Below the pieces are notes generated by a model that saw only the letters and a program-made list of their open reading frames with translations, was not told the DNA's origin and searched no databases. Of a stretch of DNA of 64,000 nucleotides, positions 1 through 11,890 are shown piece by piece. Position numbers and translations under genes: made by a program. The stretch comes from Silurus meridionalis. Lineage: Eukaryota; Chordata; Actinopteri; Siluriformes; Siluridae. Where the stretch lies: assembly GCF_014805685.1 (NCBI RefSeq), contig NC_060884.1:16195356-16259355 (forward strand). Reading direction: 5' to 3'. Every line of letters begins with the position of its first letter. The first letter of the stretch is position 1.

Positions 1-43
1 TATATACATACTGTGTGTGTGTGTGTATATATGTGTATATATA
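1..43. repeat. TG/TA microsatellite
   Basis: Short alternating TG and TA dinucleotides directly left of the Tc1-like element. They form the target side of that insertion: a TA sits at the junction, and a (TA)n tract resumes on the right side after 1597. Confidence 0.8.

Positions 44-1597
<1,554 letters not shown>

Positions 1598-1655
<58 letters not shown>
1598..1655. repeat. (TA)n microsatellite
   Basis: About 29 uninterrupted TA units directly after the right end of the Tc1-like element. Confidence 0.95.
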
Positions 1656-1658
<3 letters not shown>

Positions 1659-2423
1659 CAACATTTTAACGCCTCCATGATTACACAACATCCCTTAAAA
1701 TATTTCTTGGAATACAGTATTTGGACGAAACCTTGTGACACCCGACCACATGATCTGCATGTGCTTTCTGAACATCTCATTTATTGGCCAAGTGTGTTGA
1801 AGTTGGTTCCAGCTGTTGGTGACATTCAAAAGTACAGATATAAATAACAACACTATACATTTATCTTATAGATCAATTAAATAAAGAATTCACAATATGC
1901 AGAGTATCTGACGGATCAGTAATTTGCATAAAGTGTGAGAGTATATAGTAGTGCTAACAGCAGAAGTGTGCAACACATAAGACAAAGAAGTTACTCCAGG
2001 ACTTTTGTACAATATACAGCAGCAATAGTGTGTGTAATATATGTAGATGAAGTGATTATGTTGCTGTACTTACAATGCAGTACTTATAGATATAAAGCAG
2101 GGCATATAATTAAGGTCAGTTGTTAATGAGGGTGATTGCCTGAGGAAAGAAACTGTTCCTGTGCCTGGCAGTTTTGGTGAACAAAGTTCTGCAGCACCTT
2201 CCAGAAGGGAGGAATTGAAAGAGGTTGTGTCTGGGGTGTAAAAGGTCATAGTGATTTTTCCTGCCTGTTTTCTGGTTCTTGTACAGTACAAGTCATAGAG
2301 AGTGGGCAGGGGAGCCCCAATTATATTTTTTCTGCTGAAACAGGAAGTTTTGAATCGACTGCTTATGTTTTTAAACTCATAGGTGAACTATATAGAACTT
2401 TAACAACATGTATATACACCGTA
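1656..2423. other. Intronic stretch with a teleost interspersed repeat
   Basis: No coding exon is visible. About 2126-2345 resembles a widespread fish repeat recognised by its wording: a gaaactgttcctgtg segment followed by agaggttgtgtctggggtgt. The family name was not checked. The rest is AT-rich unique-looking sequence. Confidence 0.4.
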
Positions 2424-2775
2424 TATTGTCTATATAGACACGTTTGTAGACACCTGACCATGAAATTCACATGTGCTTTTTTATACATCCCATTCTGGAG
2501 AATCAAGGGTGTTTTGTAAAGTCAGGTACTCTTGTAGTGAAGGTGACCAAGGATGCAGTCAGAGTTCTAAATCATCGGAAGGTGTACAATAGGTTTAAGG
2601 TCAGAGCTCTAATGCAGGCTACTCAAACTCATGTAAACTGTATCTTCATGGCTTTCTGCACAGAGGCAGTCATGCTCGAACAGGTTTGGGTCGCCAGTTC
2701 AAATGAAATGGAAATTTAATGACATCCAAAGACATCCTATACAGTTGTGTCCCAATACTTTTGTCTACATAGTGT
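2424..2775. mobile_element. Tc1/mariner-type non-autonomous element remnant
   Basis: Imperfect terminal inverted repeats: the left side reads like TATATAGACACGTTTGTAGACACC and the right side ends CAATACTTTTGTCTACATAG. The inside carries degenerate text shared with Tc-like elements (ggtttaaggtcagagctct). A related fragment lies at about 13318-13500. No intact frame is present. Confidence 0.6.
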
Positions 2776-3059
2776 GTGTGTGTTTGCAGTACATAAATTA
2801 ACATGTACTCTCATTAAGGTAGGAAACAGAAAACCTGTTTAATGTAATGACTGACTTCTCTTTAGAATCACAGTCTAGTTCTGATTGTGAAGAAATGTTT
2901 AAAATATATATAATCAATGTGACTACTCTCACTATAGACATTTAAGGATGGGCAGACATGAGAATGTCTTACTAGATGCTGTGTAGCTCTAGAAAATAAA
3001 GTGTGTAGGCAGCGCATTTAGTGTTTCTCTAGATTATAACGGTTGAACTATACACACTT
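2776..3059. other. Intronic sequence, no feature seen
   Basis: AT-rich intron sequence with no recognisable exon, RNA gene or repeat. Confidence 0.5.
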
Positions 3060-3573
3060 GAAATAAGTATTTGATCTCATACCAAGTTAGCGAGAATTCT
3101 GACTCCCACAGACCCAAATTAGTCCTGTCTCTTTAAGAAAGAGCTCCTAATATCAACTCATTATGCATATAAAAAACACCAGTCACAGAATTAACCTTCC
3201 ATTTAAACCTTTTAACCAGCATGGGCAAGACCAAAGAGCTGTCAAAGGACACTGGGGACTATATTGTAGACCGGGACAAGACTGAAATGGGCTACAAGAC
3301 CATCAGATTGTTGTCTTGGCAATATAGTTTTGGTCATTGTCATACTGGAAGACCAATTCATGACCCAGTGTTCTGGCCAGGATTAATGTTGGGGTGTGTG
3401 TGTTAGAATTCTTGCTAATTTGGTACTGGATCAAATTCCAATAAAATCTATAACATTCAAGTTTTTTTATTTTGTCTCTGTTAAAAGAAACCCACCATAA
3501 AAATTCTAAACTGTTCATTTCTTTGTAAGGGGGTAAACTCTCAAAATCTGCAGCAATTATTTTTTCCACTGTA
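3060..3573 (+). mobile_element. Internally deleted Tc1-like element
   Basis: An imperfect inverted repeat of about 32 bp is visible: ATTTGATCTCATACCAAGTT (about 3072-3091) against the complement of the segment at about 3404-3440. Between them is a start [16 protein letters not shown] (from 3221), the usual N-terminus of Tc1 transposases. It then runs into unrelated frames and a tail reading like VFQYDNDQ on the complement. This is a small dead derivative just upstream of the cenps-like exon. Confidence 0.65.
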
Positions 3574-3630
3574 TTTCATCTCAATCTAATTATTGTAAAA
3601 TGCACTCTAAAATGTGTTCTGCCATTACAG

Positions 3631-3774
3631 TCCAGCCACATCCAGCAAAAGAGTGAAGAACTGGCAGTAAACAACCAGGAGCTGAAGGAGAAGAGGAAGA
3701 AGAATGCTGCCAAGAGAAAGAGTAAGGAGATGGAGGGGAATGAGGCAGATGAAGCAGGAGACACAGAGAACTAA
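3631..3774 (+). CDS. cenps: CENP-S (MHF1)-like, last coding exon
   Basis: CENP-S is a small histone-fold protein. With CENP-X it binds DNA in the Fanconi anaemia core complex and at the constitutive kinetochore. Only the C-terminal 47 codons lie here: a polypyrimidine tract and CAG acceptor end at 3630, and the frame runs to TAA at 3772. The peptide (KSEELAVNNQELKEKRKKN, then a Lys/Glu-rich tail ending GDTEN) matches the region after the histone fold of vertebrate CENP-S, where human reads TDKSEEIAQINLERKAQKKK. The tail is low complexity, so the call rests on a short match plus synteny with TARDBP (both on human 1p36). The upstream exons must lie left of the window. Confidence 0.65.
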   Translation, partial: SSHIQQKSEELAVNNQELKEKRKKNAAKRKSKEMEGNEADEAGDTEN

Positions 3775-4105
3775 TTCATATGACCAAGGTCACTGGTGGA
3801 CACTAGCAATAGGGGCAAGAAGTGTACAGATATTAAAGGGGGACAAAACCCAAAGACATGTACAGCCTGAATGAAGTTCTTCAGGAAAATGTTCACCAGC
3901 AGTGCATCAATGAATCACTCACAGCCATGAATCAAGAGTGTGTTTTATTGTAATATAGAAGATGCAAAACATTTTTCACTGCCTGTGAATATTAAAGTGT
4001 GACTGTATAAAAGTGTGTTCATGGATTTGAAGGGTGAGACATCTGGTGATTATTATTTTTCAAATCCCAGAGTTGACACCATTTTGGTGAAAAAAATAAA
4101 TAAAA
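3775..4105 (+). other. cenps: Probable 3'UTR of the cenps-like gene
   Basis: Unique sequence after the stop codon. A candidate poly(A) signal ATTAAA is at 3991-3996, and overlapping AATAAA motifs are at 4095-4104. Either could end the transcript. It converges on the tardbp 3'UTR, which comes from the other strand. Confidence 0.5.
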
Positions 4106-4489
4106 TATTGGTGACAAAAAAGGCCAATTATTGCATTATGAAGAAAATTCACATTTTAAACACAACCAAAATTCTGCCATCATTGCCAGTTTGCACCAGA
4201 ATGTTTGGGCATTATTCTAGAACCAGATTAAGCCCAGTTAATCCTGCATTAAGATTTTAACAGCCCATGGCTAAGCTTGATCTGGCTCTATAAAAAGCCC
4301 AATATTGTGGTGGCTGTTGCTTAGCTACATTCTACAGTCTGTATTTCTGTTACCAGAGACGCTAATGGTGTAATGTGGAACCAGACACTCCTCCATCTTC
4401 CTCCGTCCCCAAACGGACTTTCCACCTGGGGTTCAGACGCAACCTGCAGCCAGCCATTTTCCAGGCCCCTAAATGTGTGAATTCAGTTA
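4106..4489. other. Spacer between convergent genes
   Basis: About 400 bp between the two 3' ends. It contains no exon-like sequence and no recognised repeat. Confidence 0.45.
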
Positions 4490-5826
4490 GTCTTTGAATT
4501 TATTTTTTATCCCCCATTAAAATTAGAGGTAAATCCAGTATAAAAAACTGATTCAAATTAAGTTTTATTGGATCACACCCTTCTTTTCACAAGCCATATA
4601 AAATATTTTTTGAAAACATTAAGCAAATGTTATCTAGAATAATTTCATTCCACAGACATCCACATCACTCAACATACAGGTCTCACTTACACAATCACTC
4701 GTTCTCCCACCCCCTCAGTGGCCACTGAAGATGTCATCCACAAGTTCACACTTACAGGTCAAATCACAAGGAAAAGCACACACACCATACAGCATTCAGA
4801 TCAGTTTTATAGAAGCAAGAAGCAAAAAAATAAAACAAAAAAAAAAAAACACTCATCACAACATTCCACTAGCTATTTAAATACATTGTCAGTATTTGAT
4901 GGGAGAAAAGCAAAATGGGAAGCCTAGGAGGGAAAATGTGATTCTTTAGGTACAAGTAAGCTAATTGTCCATCTGTTCAGGATTGTGTATAGGTGAGGCT
5001 GGGAAGTGTCAACAAGCTCTCATTCACTCGCTCACAAAAGCCACCCAGTCAACATATCAGCTCTTTCATCGCACTCGCATCAGTCTTTTTCGCTCGCTCG
5101 CTCCCATGCCTTCCTTTCTCTCTGTTCGCTCACTCTTCGCCACCACCAAGCGCACTCAACAGTTGTTAAAAAAGTTCACGTTTTCTGTACAGTTCTTGTG
5201 AAAATCAGAAAAATATGCTGACAAAAAAAAAAAAAAAAAAAAAAAGGACACCCACCGTGTCAGCGAGCCGAGTGACGAGAGCTTTTAGACATGAGGAAGA
5301 TGGGATTATGATCTCAGCCGCAGTGCTGCCACAGAGGGCCTTCTTCCCAGGCAAAACCCACAGATGGCAACTGCAGAAGAGATTTTGATGAAGGCTTTTA
5401 AAGTTATCTTGATGCAAATAATACATGTTCTTCAAAAAAAAAAAAAAAAACGACTTGTTTCAACCAGATTCTTCCCAATGCAAGATTTAAAGAGGTACAA
5501 ATTTGGTGGTCAGTAAAACATGCAAGTTTCTCTGACCACTGAGTAAACTGAATGCATTTTAGGAATCCAGTTGAAATTTTCCTCCCGAACCCAAATTAAT
5601 TAACCAATACAGCATAAAGAAGAGGGGAATAAATTACATAGATGATTGTGGTGTAATCTTATTTGACATCTTGTTTAAATGTAGAAAAACATTATGATCT
5701 CCCCAAACTCCCCATTTGCTCCTGCTCCCACTCCCACAATGCACAAAAAGAGTTAAGTCTTTCGGAAAATACTTACCAAACACACACACTAAAAATACCA
5801 ACACTTCAAAAGCAAACCCCACCACT
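4490..5826 (-). other. tardbp: tardbp 3'UTR with an alternative intron
   Basis: Sequence downstream of the stop codon on the minus strand. AATAAA occurs at 4569-4564 and 4504-4499, giving a UTR of about 1.3 kb. UG-rich tracts, the known TDP-43 RNA target type, lie at about 5790-5781 and 4786-4778. Splice-like sites are present: donor GTAAGT at 5776, acceptor at 5218 after a run of over 20 T, and another T-rich acceptor near 5436. Human TARDBP regulates its own mRNA through splicing and poly(A) choice in this part of the gene. Transcript boundaries here are inferred. Confidence 0.55.
5771..5777 (-). promoter_or_regulatory. tardbp: Splice donor in the tardbp 3'UTR
   Basis: On the minus strand the sequence reads GTGTGTGTTTG/GTAAGTATTT. 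It is a near-perfect 5' splice site joined to a UG repeat, with the exon end at 5777. It lies 50 nt after the last base of the stop codon (5827). The best partner acceptor is TTTTGTCAG ending at 5218. Confidence 0.6.
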
Positions 5827-7700
5827 TTACATCCCCCACCCTGTAGATTTAGACTCCATACTGGAGCCAAAGCTAGAGTTAAACCCGCTGCCGCTACCAG
5901 CGGCATTAGAGCCTGCGCCCCAGCCGAGTGCAGCTGAGCTGCTGCTGTAGTTGCTGTTTCCTGTGCTGTACTGCGTCTGGTCTCGTGCTGAACTGGCTCC
6001 GCTGGCGCTCGAGCCAGGAGTAGCTGATTGACCCTGCTGCGCCAACATCCCCATCATTCCCCAGCTACTTTGCAGGGCGGCCTGAGCAGCCGCCATCATG
6101 GCTGGGTTCAGGTTGAAGTTGCTGAAGTTTCCCAGGCTGCTGGAGCTGGTGCGGCTGCTGCTTCCAAAAGCTTGGGCACCGAACCCGTTCCCGTAGCGAG
6201 CCCGATCCATCATGTGCCCTCTGCCACTGTGCTTGGGTTCAGCGTTGGATATATGCACACTTACTCCCTTGATTATTAGGTCCTCCCCACACAGAGAAGC
6301 AGCAATCTGTACAACAGAGATAAAAATGAGAGAAACTACTCCTTTATATTAGATTTGGAAAGAAATTAAATACACACAAAATTTGGGTCTGCGTTAAGGC
6401 TGTGTGCCTAAACTGTACCTTAAACAACTAACATGACGTACCTGGTCGTCAGCAAAAGTAACAAACGCAAAAGCTCGGAAAGGTTTGGGGATGAAGACAT
6501 CCGTGACTTCGCCATACTGCATGAAGAATTGACGCAGATCGTCAGAGGTCATGTCCTCAGTGCAGCGGCCTACAAACACTTTCCTGCTCCTCATAGGCTC
6601 ATCAGGACCTTGCTGTTAGACGTGACACACAAAAAAAGGCTGTTTGATGCGAGGCAGCTTCAAAAAACATTTACATAGATGACATGTAAATATAGCGATA
6701 CATCTTGAAAAAGCTTCATGTCCTTGTTAACCTTTGAGTTGGGCAGCTTGCAGTCACACCACCTTCCATCAATCATGTGCCGCTGGGTTATCACTTTACC
6801 CTGGGTCTCCCAGTCAGTAAATCGAACAAATCCGAATCCCTTTGAATTTCCAGTCTTTGCATCCCGTTTCACCTGCACAGAAAAACACGAATTCAACAAC
6901 GTTGAAAGAAAACGCCACTCAAACTCCACTTGAGGACACTTCCTATGCACATGAGTAATATTGTTAACGTACCTGCACCATGATTACATCACCGAAGGTA
7001 CTGAAGTACTCTTTCAGGTCCTGTTCGGTAGTTTTCCATGGCAAGCCCAACACGATGAGATCCGATGTCTTCTGGTCTCCTCTCTTCATCTTTGCAGACG
7101 AGGCGTCTATCTCGTCCATTTTGCGCTTGTTGTCCGCAGATTCTGGAAATCCAAGAACAGTGCAATCTGAAATATTTCAAGGGTCAGTTGAGTTTGTCAA
7201 TTGAATAATGATTCATATTGGGATGGATTTGTTTATAAGTTTAAAATCTGTCCTTTTGTAGCTGACAATATGCAATGTGAGTTTCAGTGTGGGGTCCATG
7301 CAGACCCCTTAAGGACCGAAAAAACACGAATAGATATTACTTTTTAAACGAGCGTTTAAAATCTCAAGCTACAGTTTCAAAACAGATTTAATTAAATCAT
7401 TCATTATTATACTTAACCGATTAGATAAAAAAATATATATACATATATTCATCTCCCACCTTTAGGGTAATTCACGACGAAGATGAGGTTGCCCCAGCCA
7501 TTCTCTGGCGCGTGCAGCACTCCTTCCACCAGGCGCACGCCGCGCATGCACTGAGAGATGGGGCTTCGGTAGCGCAGGCCGCACGCGCCCGGGAACTGCG
7601 CCGCCACCGTCGACAACAGCACGGTGCCGTCGTCCTCAGTCGGGATCTCCATCGGCTCTTCGTTCTCCTCCTCGGCCACGCGAATGTACATGTCGGCCAT
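5827..7700 (-). CDS. tardbp: TDP-43 (TAR DNA-binding protein)
   Basis: TDP-43 is a mainly nuclear protein that binds UG-rich RNA and controls splicing, mRNA stability and its own level. Five coding exons: 7700-7460, 7142-6973, 6872-6732, 6612-6442 and 6306-5827. All have GT/AG borders and together give 400 residues. Residues 1-80 are the N-terminal oligomerisation domain ([16 protein letters not shown]). A bipartite Lys/Arg nuclear signal lies at 86-101. RRM1 has LIVLGL at 109-114 and KGFGFVRF at 148-155. RRM2 has KVFVGRC at 195-201 and a [10 protein letters not shown] motif. The tail keeps the helix region [20 protein letters not shown] (308-327) and the C-terminal ESKSTGWGM. It is slightly shorter than human (414), and part of the Gly-rich tail is Ser-rich. 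An ESA insertion follows NYPK at the first coding junction. It could be tardbp or the fish paralogue tardbpl. Confidence 0.95.
6259..6265 (-). promoter_or_regulatory. tardbp: Cryptic splice donor inside the last tardbp coding exon
   Basis: The codons Gly-Val-Ser just after RRM2 read GGA/GTAAGTG, a full consensus 5' splice site inside coding sequence. Human TARDBP makes short isoforms from donors in the equivalent exon. Using this one would remove the whole Ser/Gly-rich tail. Confidence 0.5.
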
Positions 7701-7724
7701 CTCGTCGCTGTTAACAATATATAC

Positions 7725-8250
7725 AATTAATATTTACACAGACTGAATTAATAATAATAATAATAATAATAATAAGACGGCTAATGTTAGCAAGGTCGGC
7801 TAGTAGTGCGGGCTTAGGGGGCGCTTTTAAAACAACGCAATTCTTTTTTTTTTTTTTTTGGATGTTTGGTTTTGAACACATTTGTTAAATGTACCTGGTC
7901 TGTAAGGGTTATGGAGTGACCTTAAATGTTAGAAGGCAACAGAACGAGCGAGGCGAGACAGCCGGGTTTCTGCGCTTCCTTTGTTAGCAGGCTGCTGTTC
8001 GCAGGCTGCCTCCCCCTCTCGAAACGTGCTACAGCTGCTGCGTGAATGAATGAGCGAAGCCGAGCGGCTAAAGTTTCCTTTAGCCCGAAAAAATCCCAAA
8101 CAGAGCAATACTCCGCTATTACACCGATCTAACACGCTTTTAGCCCGAAAACACGCGCAGTTCTTCTCCCCCGTGTCTTCTCGCCTCACGCGCCTCGCTG
8201 TTTTCCTCCAGAAAGAAATTACCTAAGTCCTGGGGGGAAATACGTCATCC
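7725..8250. other. tardbp: tardbp intron 1 with CpG-rich sequence
   Basis: Intron between the 5' exon and the first main coding exon. It holds an (AAT)n run at about 7750-7774, a T-run near 7845-7860 and CpG-rich unique sequence from about 7925 to 8220. The open frame on the minus strand at 7929-8189 has no recognisable protein and looks like a by-product of low stop density in the CpG island. Confidence 0.5.
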
Positions 8251-8399
8251 TTCGGAAGAAGCCATTTTTGTTGGGGGACGGCGACGGGAATATATATATA
8301 GATTTAACGCACAAATACACCAATTATTCCGTTTTCAAGTTCAAATAAGATGCACATCGAGTTTAGATCGATCATTAGAACATTTATTCGGCTACTTAC

Positions 8400-8500
8400 A
8401 GCAGTTGTGTCTCCTGGTTATTCTCGTATTCGTTAAGCATTTTCTGTACCCTGAGACCTCGCAGACAAGCAGAAACCGGAAATGACCGGATGAAACTCAC
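8400..8500 (-). other. tardbp: tardbp 5' exon
   Basis: On the minus strand an exon-like segment ends at 8400 with the consensus donor GTAAGTAG. Splicing to the acceptor before 7707 matches the vertebrate plan of a separate first exon. It contains an ATG at 8440-8438 that is in frame with the main start and has A at position -3. The transcription start is not determined; it probably lies within 8460-8530. Confidence 0.6.
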
Positions 8501-8530
8501 ACGCATGCGCAGTTGTACTGGGGGAAATAA
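8441..8530 (-). promoter_or_regulatory. tardbp: Probable tardbp core promoter
   Basis: CpG-containing sequence upstream of the 5' exon with an ETS-like CCGGAAAT at 8476-8483 and a second CCGGA repeat close by. No TATA box is visible, as expected for a housekeeping gene. The position is inferred from the exon structure. Confidence 0.45.
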
Positions 8531-9060
8531 AGACTTTTATTTGTTTTCTAATTGGTATCCTGTTCTAGTGTCTAAGTAGAGAACTTTCGTGAACACGTTA
8601 TATTTATACTTATATATTTCTTATTAGATTGCACAACATCCAGTGTATTAAACGAAACACTGAGCGCTAAAACAATAAATAATACAAGCACGAGAGAAAT
8701 GTTCAGGCCCACAATTAAATGCAAAAAACAACAAAATAAATAAAATAAAATGAGACCGAGGGAGACTTTTAGTGAGGTGCGTAATGACCATTTAACATTT
8801 AGCAGAAATTAACCAGAATTTTCTATGAGGGATCAAAACGCAAATTTGATTGAGGGACATGGGCTTAAAATAATTGTTGCATTTACGGAATTTCATCCAG
8901 AAAAACTTTAAATGATCTCATTTATACAATTGAGCAGTTGAGTGTTATGGACTTTGCTCATGGGTTCAGCAGTGGCAGCATTTGGCAGTGTTCACTCAGT
9001 GTTTAAGGCGATGAGAGTTTCACTGGTCTGTAATGTGCATGTGACAAGTAAACAAAACAA
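8531..9060. other. Intergenic spacer, no feature seen
   Basis: AT-rich sequence with no exon, RNA gene or clear repeat. Confidence 0.5.
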
Positions 9061-9135
9061 AAAACAAATTTCATAATTGGTTGTGCTGGGATTTGACCTC
9101 ATGACCTTCTGATCAGAAGACCATTTACCAAACAC
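9061..9135 (-). repeat. tRNA-derived SINE fragment
   Basis: On the minus strand the segment reads like a tRNA 3' half: CTTCTGATCAGAAGGTCATG followed by the box-B-like AGGTCAAATCCCAGC. That is the usual head of fish SINEs. No complete tRNA cloverleaf is present. Confidence 0.55.
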
Positions 9136-9868
9136 CTCCCCATAAGAAGTTACCCAGGGTTCCGTTATGTTATTATGTACTAATATTAAAAATACATAAT
9201 TCAATAAATAATTAACGTAACGTTGTAATCTGTTTAACTACTGCAGCTTTATTTTCAAAGTTCAGCAAAGCAAAGTACAATAAGAAACAATCGGTTTATT
9301 GTACAATAGAGTTCAATGCCTAACACATCAATTTTGTGACCTCCAATGAGAGATATATAGCTAGTCCTTATTTTCCAAACAATTTCCCAAATAGCAATTT
9401 TCCTCTATTTTTTCATTTTTTTTTTTTCATGTATGACACGACGAGCCAAATCAAAGCCTACATGCCCTAGTTTGGGAATCTCTGCTCTAAGCCCTGTAAC
9501 TCGAAAGCTATTAAAGAAGCTGAATTGGCTCTAAAAGTGAACAGTCGTGCCTGAAGATGGAGCTACTGGATCAGTAAAACTTTTCATAAGCATGAGCTTT
9601 ATGGGGAAGTTGGAGAGACATGCAATGTTCTGCAACTCTGACTCAGATTGATTATAACCTTCAAAATATAGACTTTTCCGATACTTATTCAAAACAACCT
9701 AGACACTTAGTTACACAACCCTCAGTCCAGTCCTGTTTCAGTTATGCTCAAATACTTACAAAACATACAAACAAACGAAAAAGACAATATATTAAGATCT
9801 GGTATATTAGATTGTGCATGTATTAACAATATGTTGTAAATATACTTTACATGGTGCATAGTTTTGCT
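9136..9868. other. Intergenic spacer
   Basis: AT-rich sequence without a recognisable feature. A poly-T stretch lies near 9414-9427. Confidence 0.45.
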
Positions 9869-10795
9869 GGCTTCTTCTTCTTCTTCTTCTTCTTCTTCTT
9901 CTTCTTCTTTCGGCTTCTCTCATTAGGGGTTGCCACAACGGATCATTCGTCTCCATACCCCCCCTGTCCTCTACATCTGTCTCTTTCAACCCAACTACCT
10001 GCATGTCTTCCCTCACCACATCCATAAACCTCCTCCTTGGCCTTCCTTTTTTATTCCTACTGGTGGCTCCATCCTCAACATTCTCCTACCGATATACCCT
10101 ATGTCCCTCCTCTGCACATGTCCAAACCATCTCAATTTCGCCTCCCTCACCTTGTCTCCAAAACGTCCTACATGAGCTGTCCCTCTAATAAACTCATTTC
10201 TAATCCTGTTCATCCTCATCACAACGAAAACCTCAACATCTTCAGCTCTGCTACCTCCAGCTCCACCTCCTGTCTTTTACTCAATGCCACTGTCTCTAAA
10301 CCATACAACATCTCAGGTCTCACCACAGTCCTATAAATGTTTCCTTTAACTATTGCAGATACTCTTCTATCACAAATCACTCCTGCCACTCTTCTCCACC
10401 CACCCCACCCTGCCTGCACTCTTTTCTTCACTTCTCTAACACACTAACCATTACTTTGCACTGTTGACCCCAGGTACCTGAACTCCTTCACCTTCTCCAC
10501 CTTTTCTCCCTGCAACCCACCACTCCACTGCCCTCCCTCTTATTCACACACATGTTCTCTGTCTTACTCCTACTGACTTTCATTCACCTTCTCTCCAGCG
10601 TGTATCTCCACCTCTCCAGGCTCTTCTCAACTTGCTCCCCACTCCCATCACAAATCACAATATCATCCGCAAACATCATAGTCTATGGAGACTCCTGTCT
10701 GACCGGGTCCGTCAACCTGTCCATCACCACTGCAAACAGGAAAGGGCTCAGAGCTGATCCTTGATGAAGTCCAACCTCCACCTTGAACCTTCTTC
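9869..10795 (-). mobile_element. RTE-like LINE, 3' fragment
   Basis: On the minus strand the decayed frames encode a reverse transcriptase palm with MMFADDIVICDGSGE (near 10690-10645). Further on come AMLYGLET-type and RNEFIRGTAHVGRFGDKVRE stretches, then LRWFGHVQRRD and a VVREDMQVVG tail. All are typical of the C-terminal half of RTE-type non-LTR elements in fish. It ends in a (GAA)n run (9869-9909), the simple-repeat tail common in this clade. Frames are broken, so it is dead. Clade assignment is from memory of motifs. Confidence 0.8.
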
Positions 10796-11189
10796 TTAAT
10801 TTTCACATTTGGTAAAATGTGTTATAGTGATTTTTTAAAGATTGTAGTAATGCCCACCCCCAACCCCCAATTAATAAATAAATAATTCAAATAGTTCTAG
10901 TTTATATGGTGACCATATTATTTAGATAATATTTATTTTTTTATGGGAGGGCTGTACATTTCATTTGTATATAAAAATTATATACAGTTTTATACAATAA
11001 ATACAATTGATTGTCATATTTAAACACATGACTAATTGGAATTAGGTGTACATGGTTCAGCATGTATTTATATGTAAGGTTTGTATAACTTTATTTAACA
11101 CTAGTGAAGATTTAATAGCTCTTACCTCACATACCAATTGTACAATTAGTGGACATTTCTTTGGCCTAGCATTTTTAACCAATCATGTG
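10796..11189. other. Intergenic AT-rich spacer
   Basis: No feature is recognisable. Confidence 0.45.
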
Positions 11190-11890
11190 GGAAGAAGCCT
11201 CTTCTTGATGAGAGAGGTCAGAATGATGACTGATTTTGGAGGGGTAGTAACTAAAATAATCACTCTCTAAAAACTGTGGTGGGCAGAAAAGCATCGCAGA
11301 GTGCACTTTAGACCTGAGGTGGATGGATTAGCAGTGGTACAGCAGAAAACCCACTGAGGACTACAGTATATACAATATATCTATATTACCAATATGCATT
11401 CACTTGCTGGACACTTTAAAAGAAACACCTCTATACTGTACTGGATCATTCGTGCATGGATCCCAGCAGAGAATCTTATAGCAACAGCAGTGTGTATACA
11501 ATACTGGTCAAGATCTTTAGGTAATGTTTACATTAATGTAAAAATGCAGAAAAGGTGAGATCTCAGTAAATGGCTTAAGAGCATGCAGTTTTTCTATGAT
11601 TTTTATAAAGAACATTGTCTAGAATTGAAATACAGAAAAACATCTAGTGAACAGTAGTTGTGAAGTCAGAAACACCTTTTCAATAGGAGCAGTCAGAGGA
11701 AAATCGACAGACTGGTTCAGGCTGACAGGAAGGATACAGAAACTTAAATAACCACTCCTTACAACAACATGGAGCAGACAAGTGTCTCAGAAAATACAAA
11801 ATGATCATGACTTGGCTTGCCAAACGTGGACAGCTGAAGCTTGGAAAAGGACCAAGAGTTCTTCGCCCACTATAAGCACTAAATCCTTTT
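11190..11890 (+). mobile_element. Degenerate Tc/mariner-type transposon fragments
   Basis: Two overlapping remnants of one fish family, at about 11200-11360 and about 11400-11880. They contain the recognisable lines cttgatgagagaggtcagaa, ggcagaaaagcatcgcagag and ggttcaggctgacaggaagg. The ends are lost and no frame is intact. Confidence 0.55.

Noticed and set aside
7472..7730. Arg/Cys-rich open frames in both strands over the first main tardbp coding exon
   Set aside because: Shadows in a CpG-rich coding exon; the TDP-43 frame explains the sequence.
7929..8189. 86-codon open frame upstream of the main tardbp start
   Set aside because: No similarity to anything known; lies in CpG-rich intron 1 between a good donor and acceptor.
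9061..9135. tRNA gene on the minus strand
   Set aside because: Only a tRNA-like 3' half with box B is present; no cloverleaf, so it is a SINE remnant.
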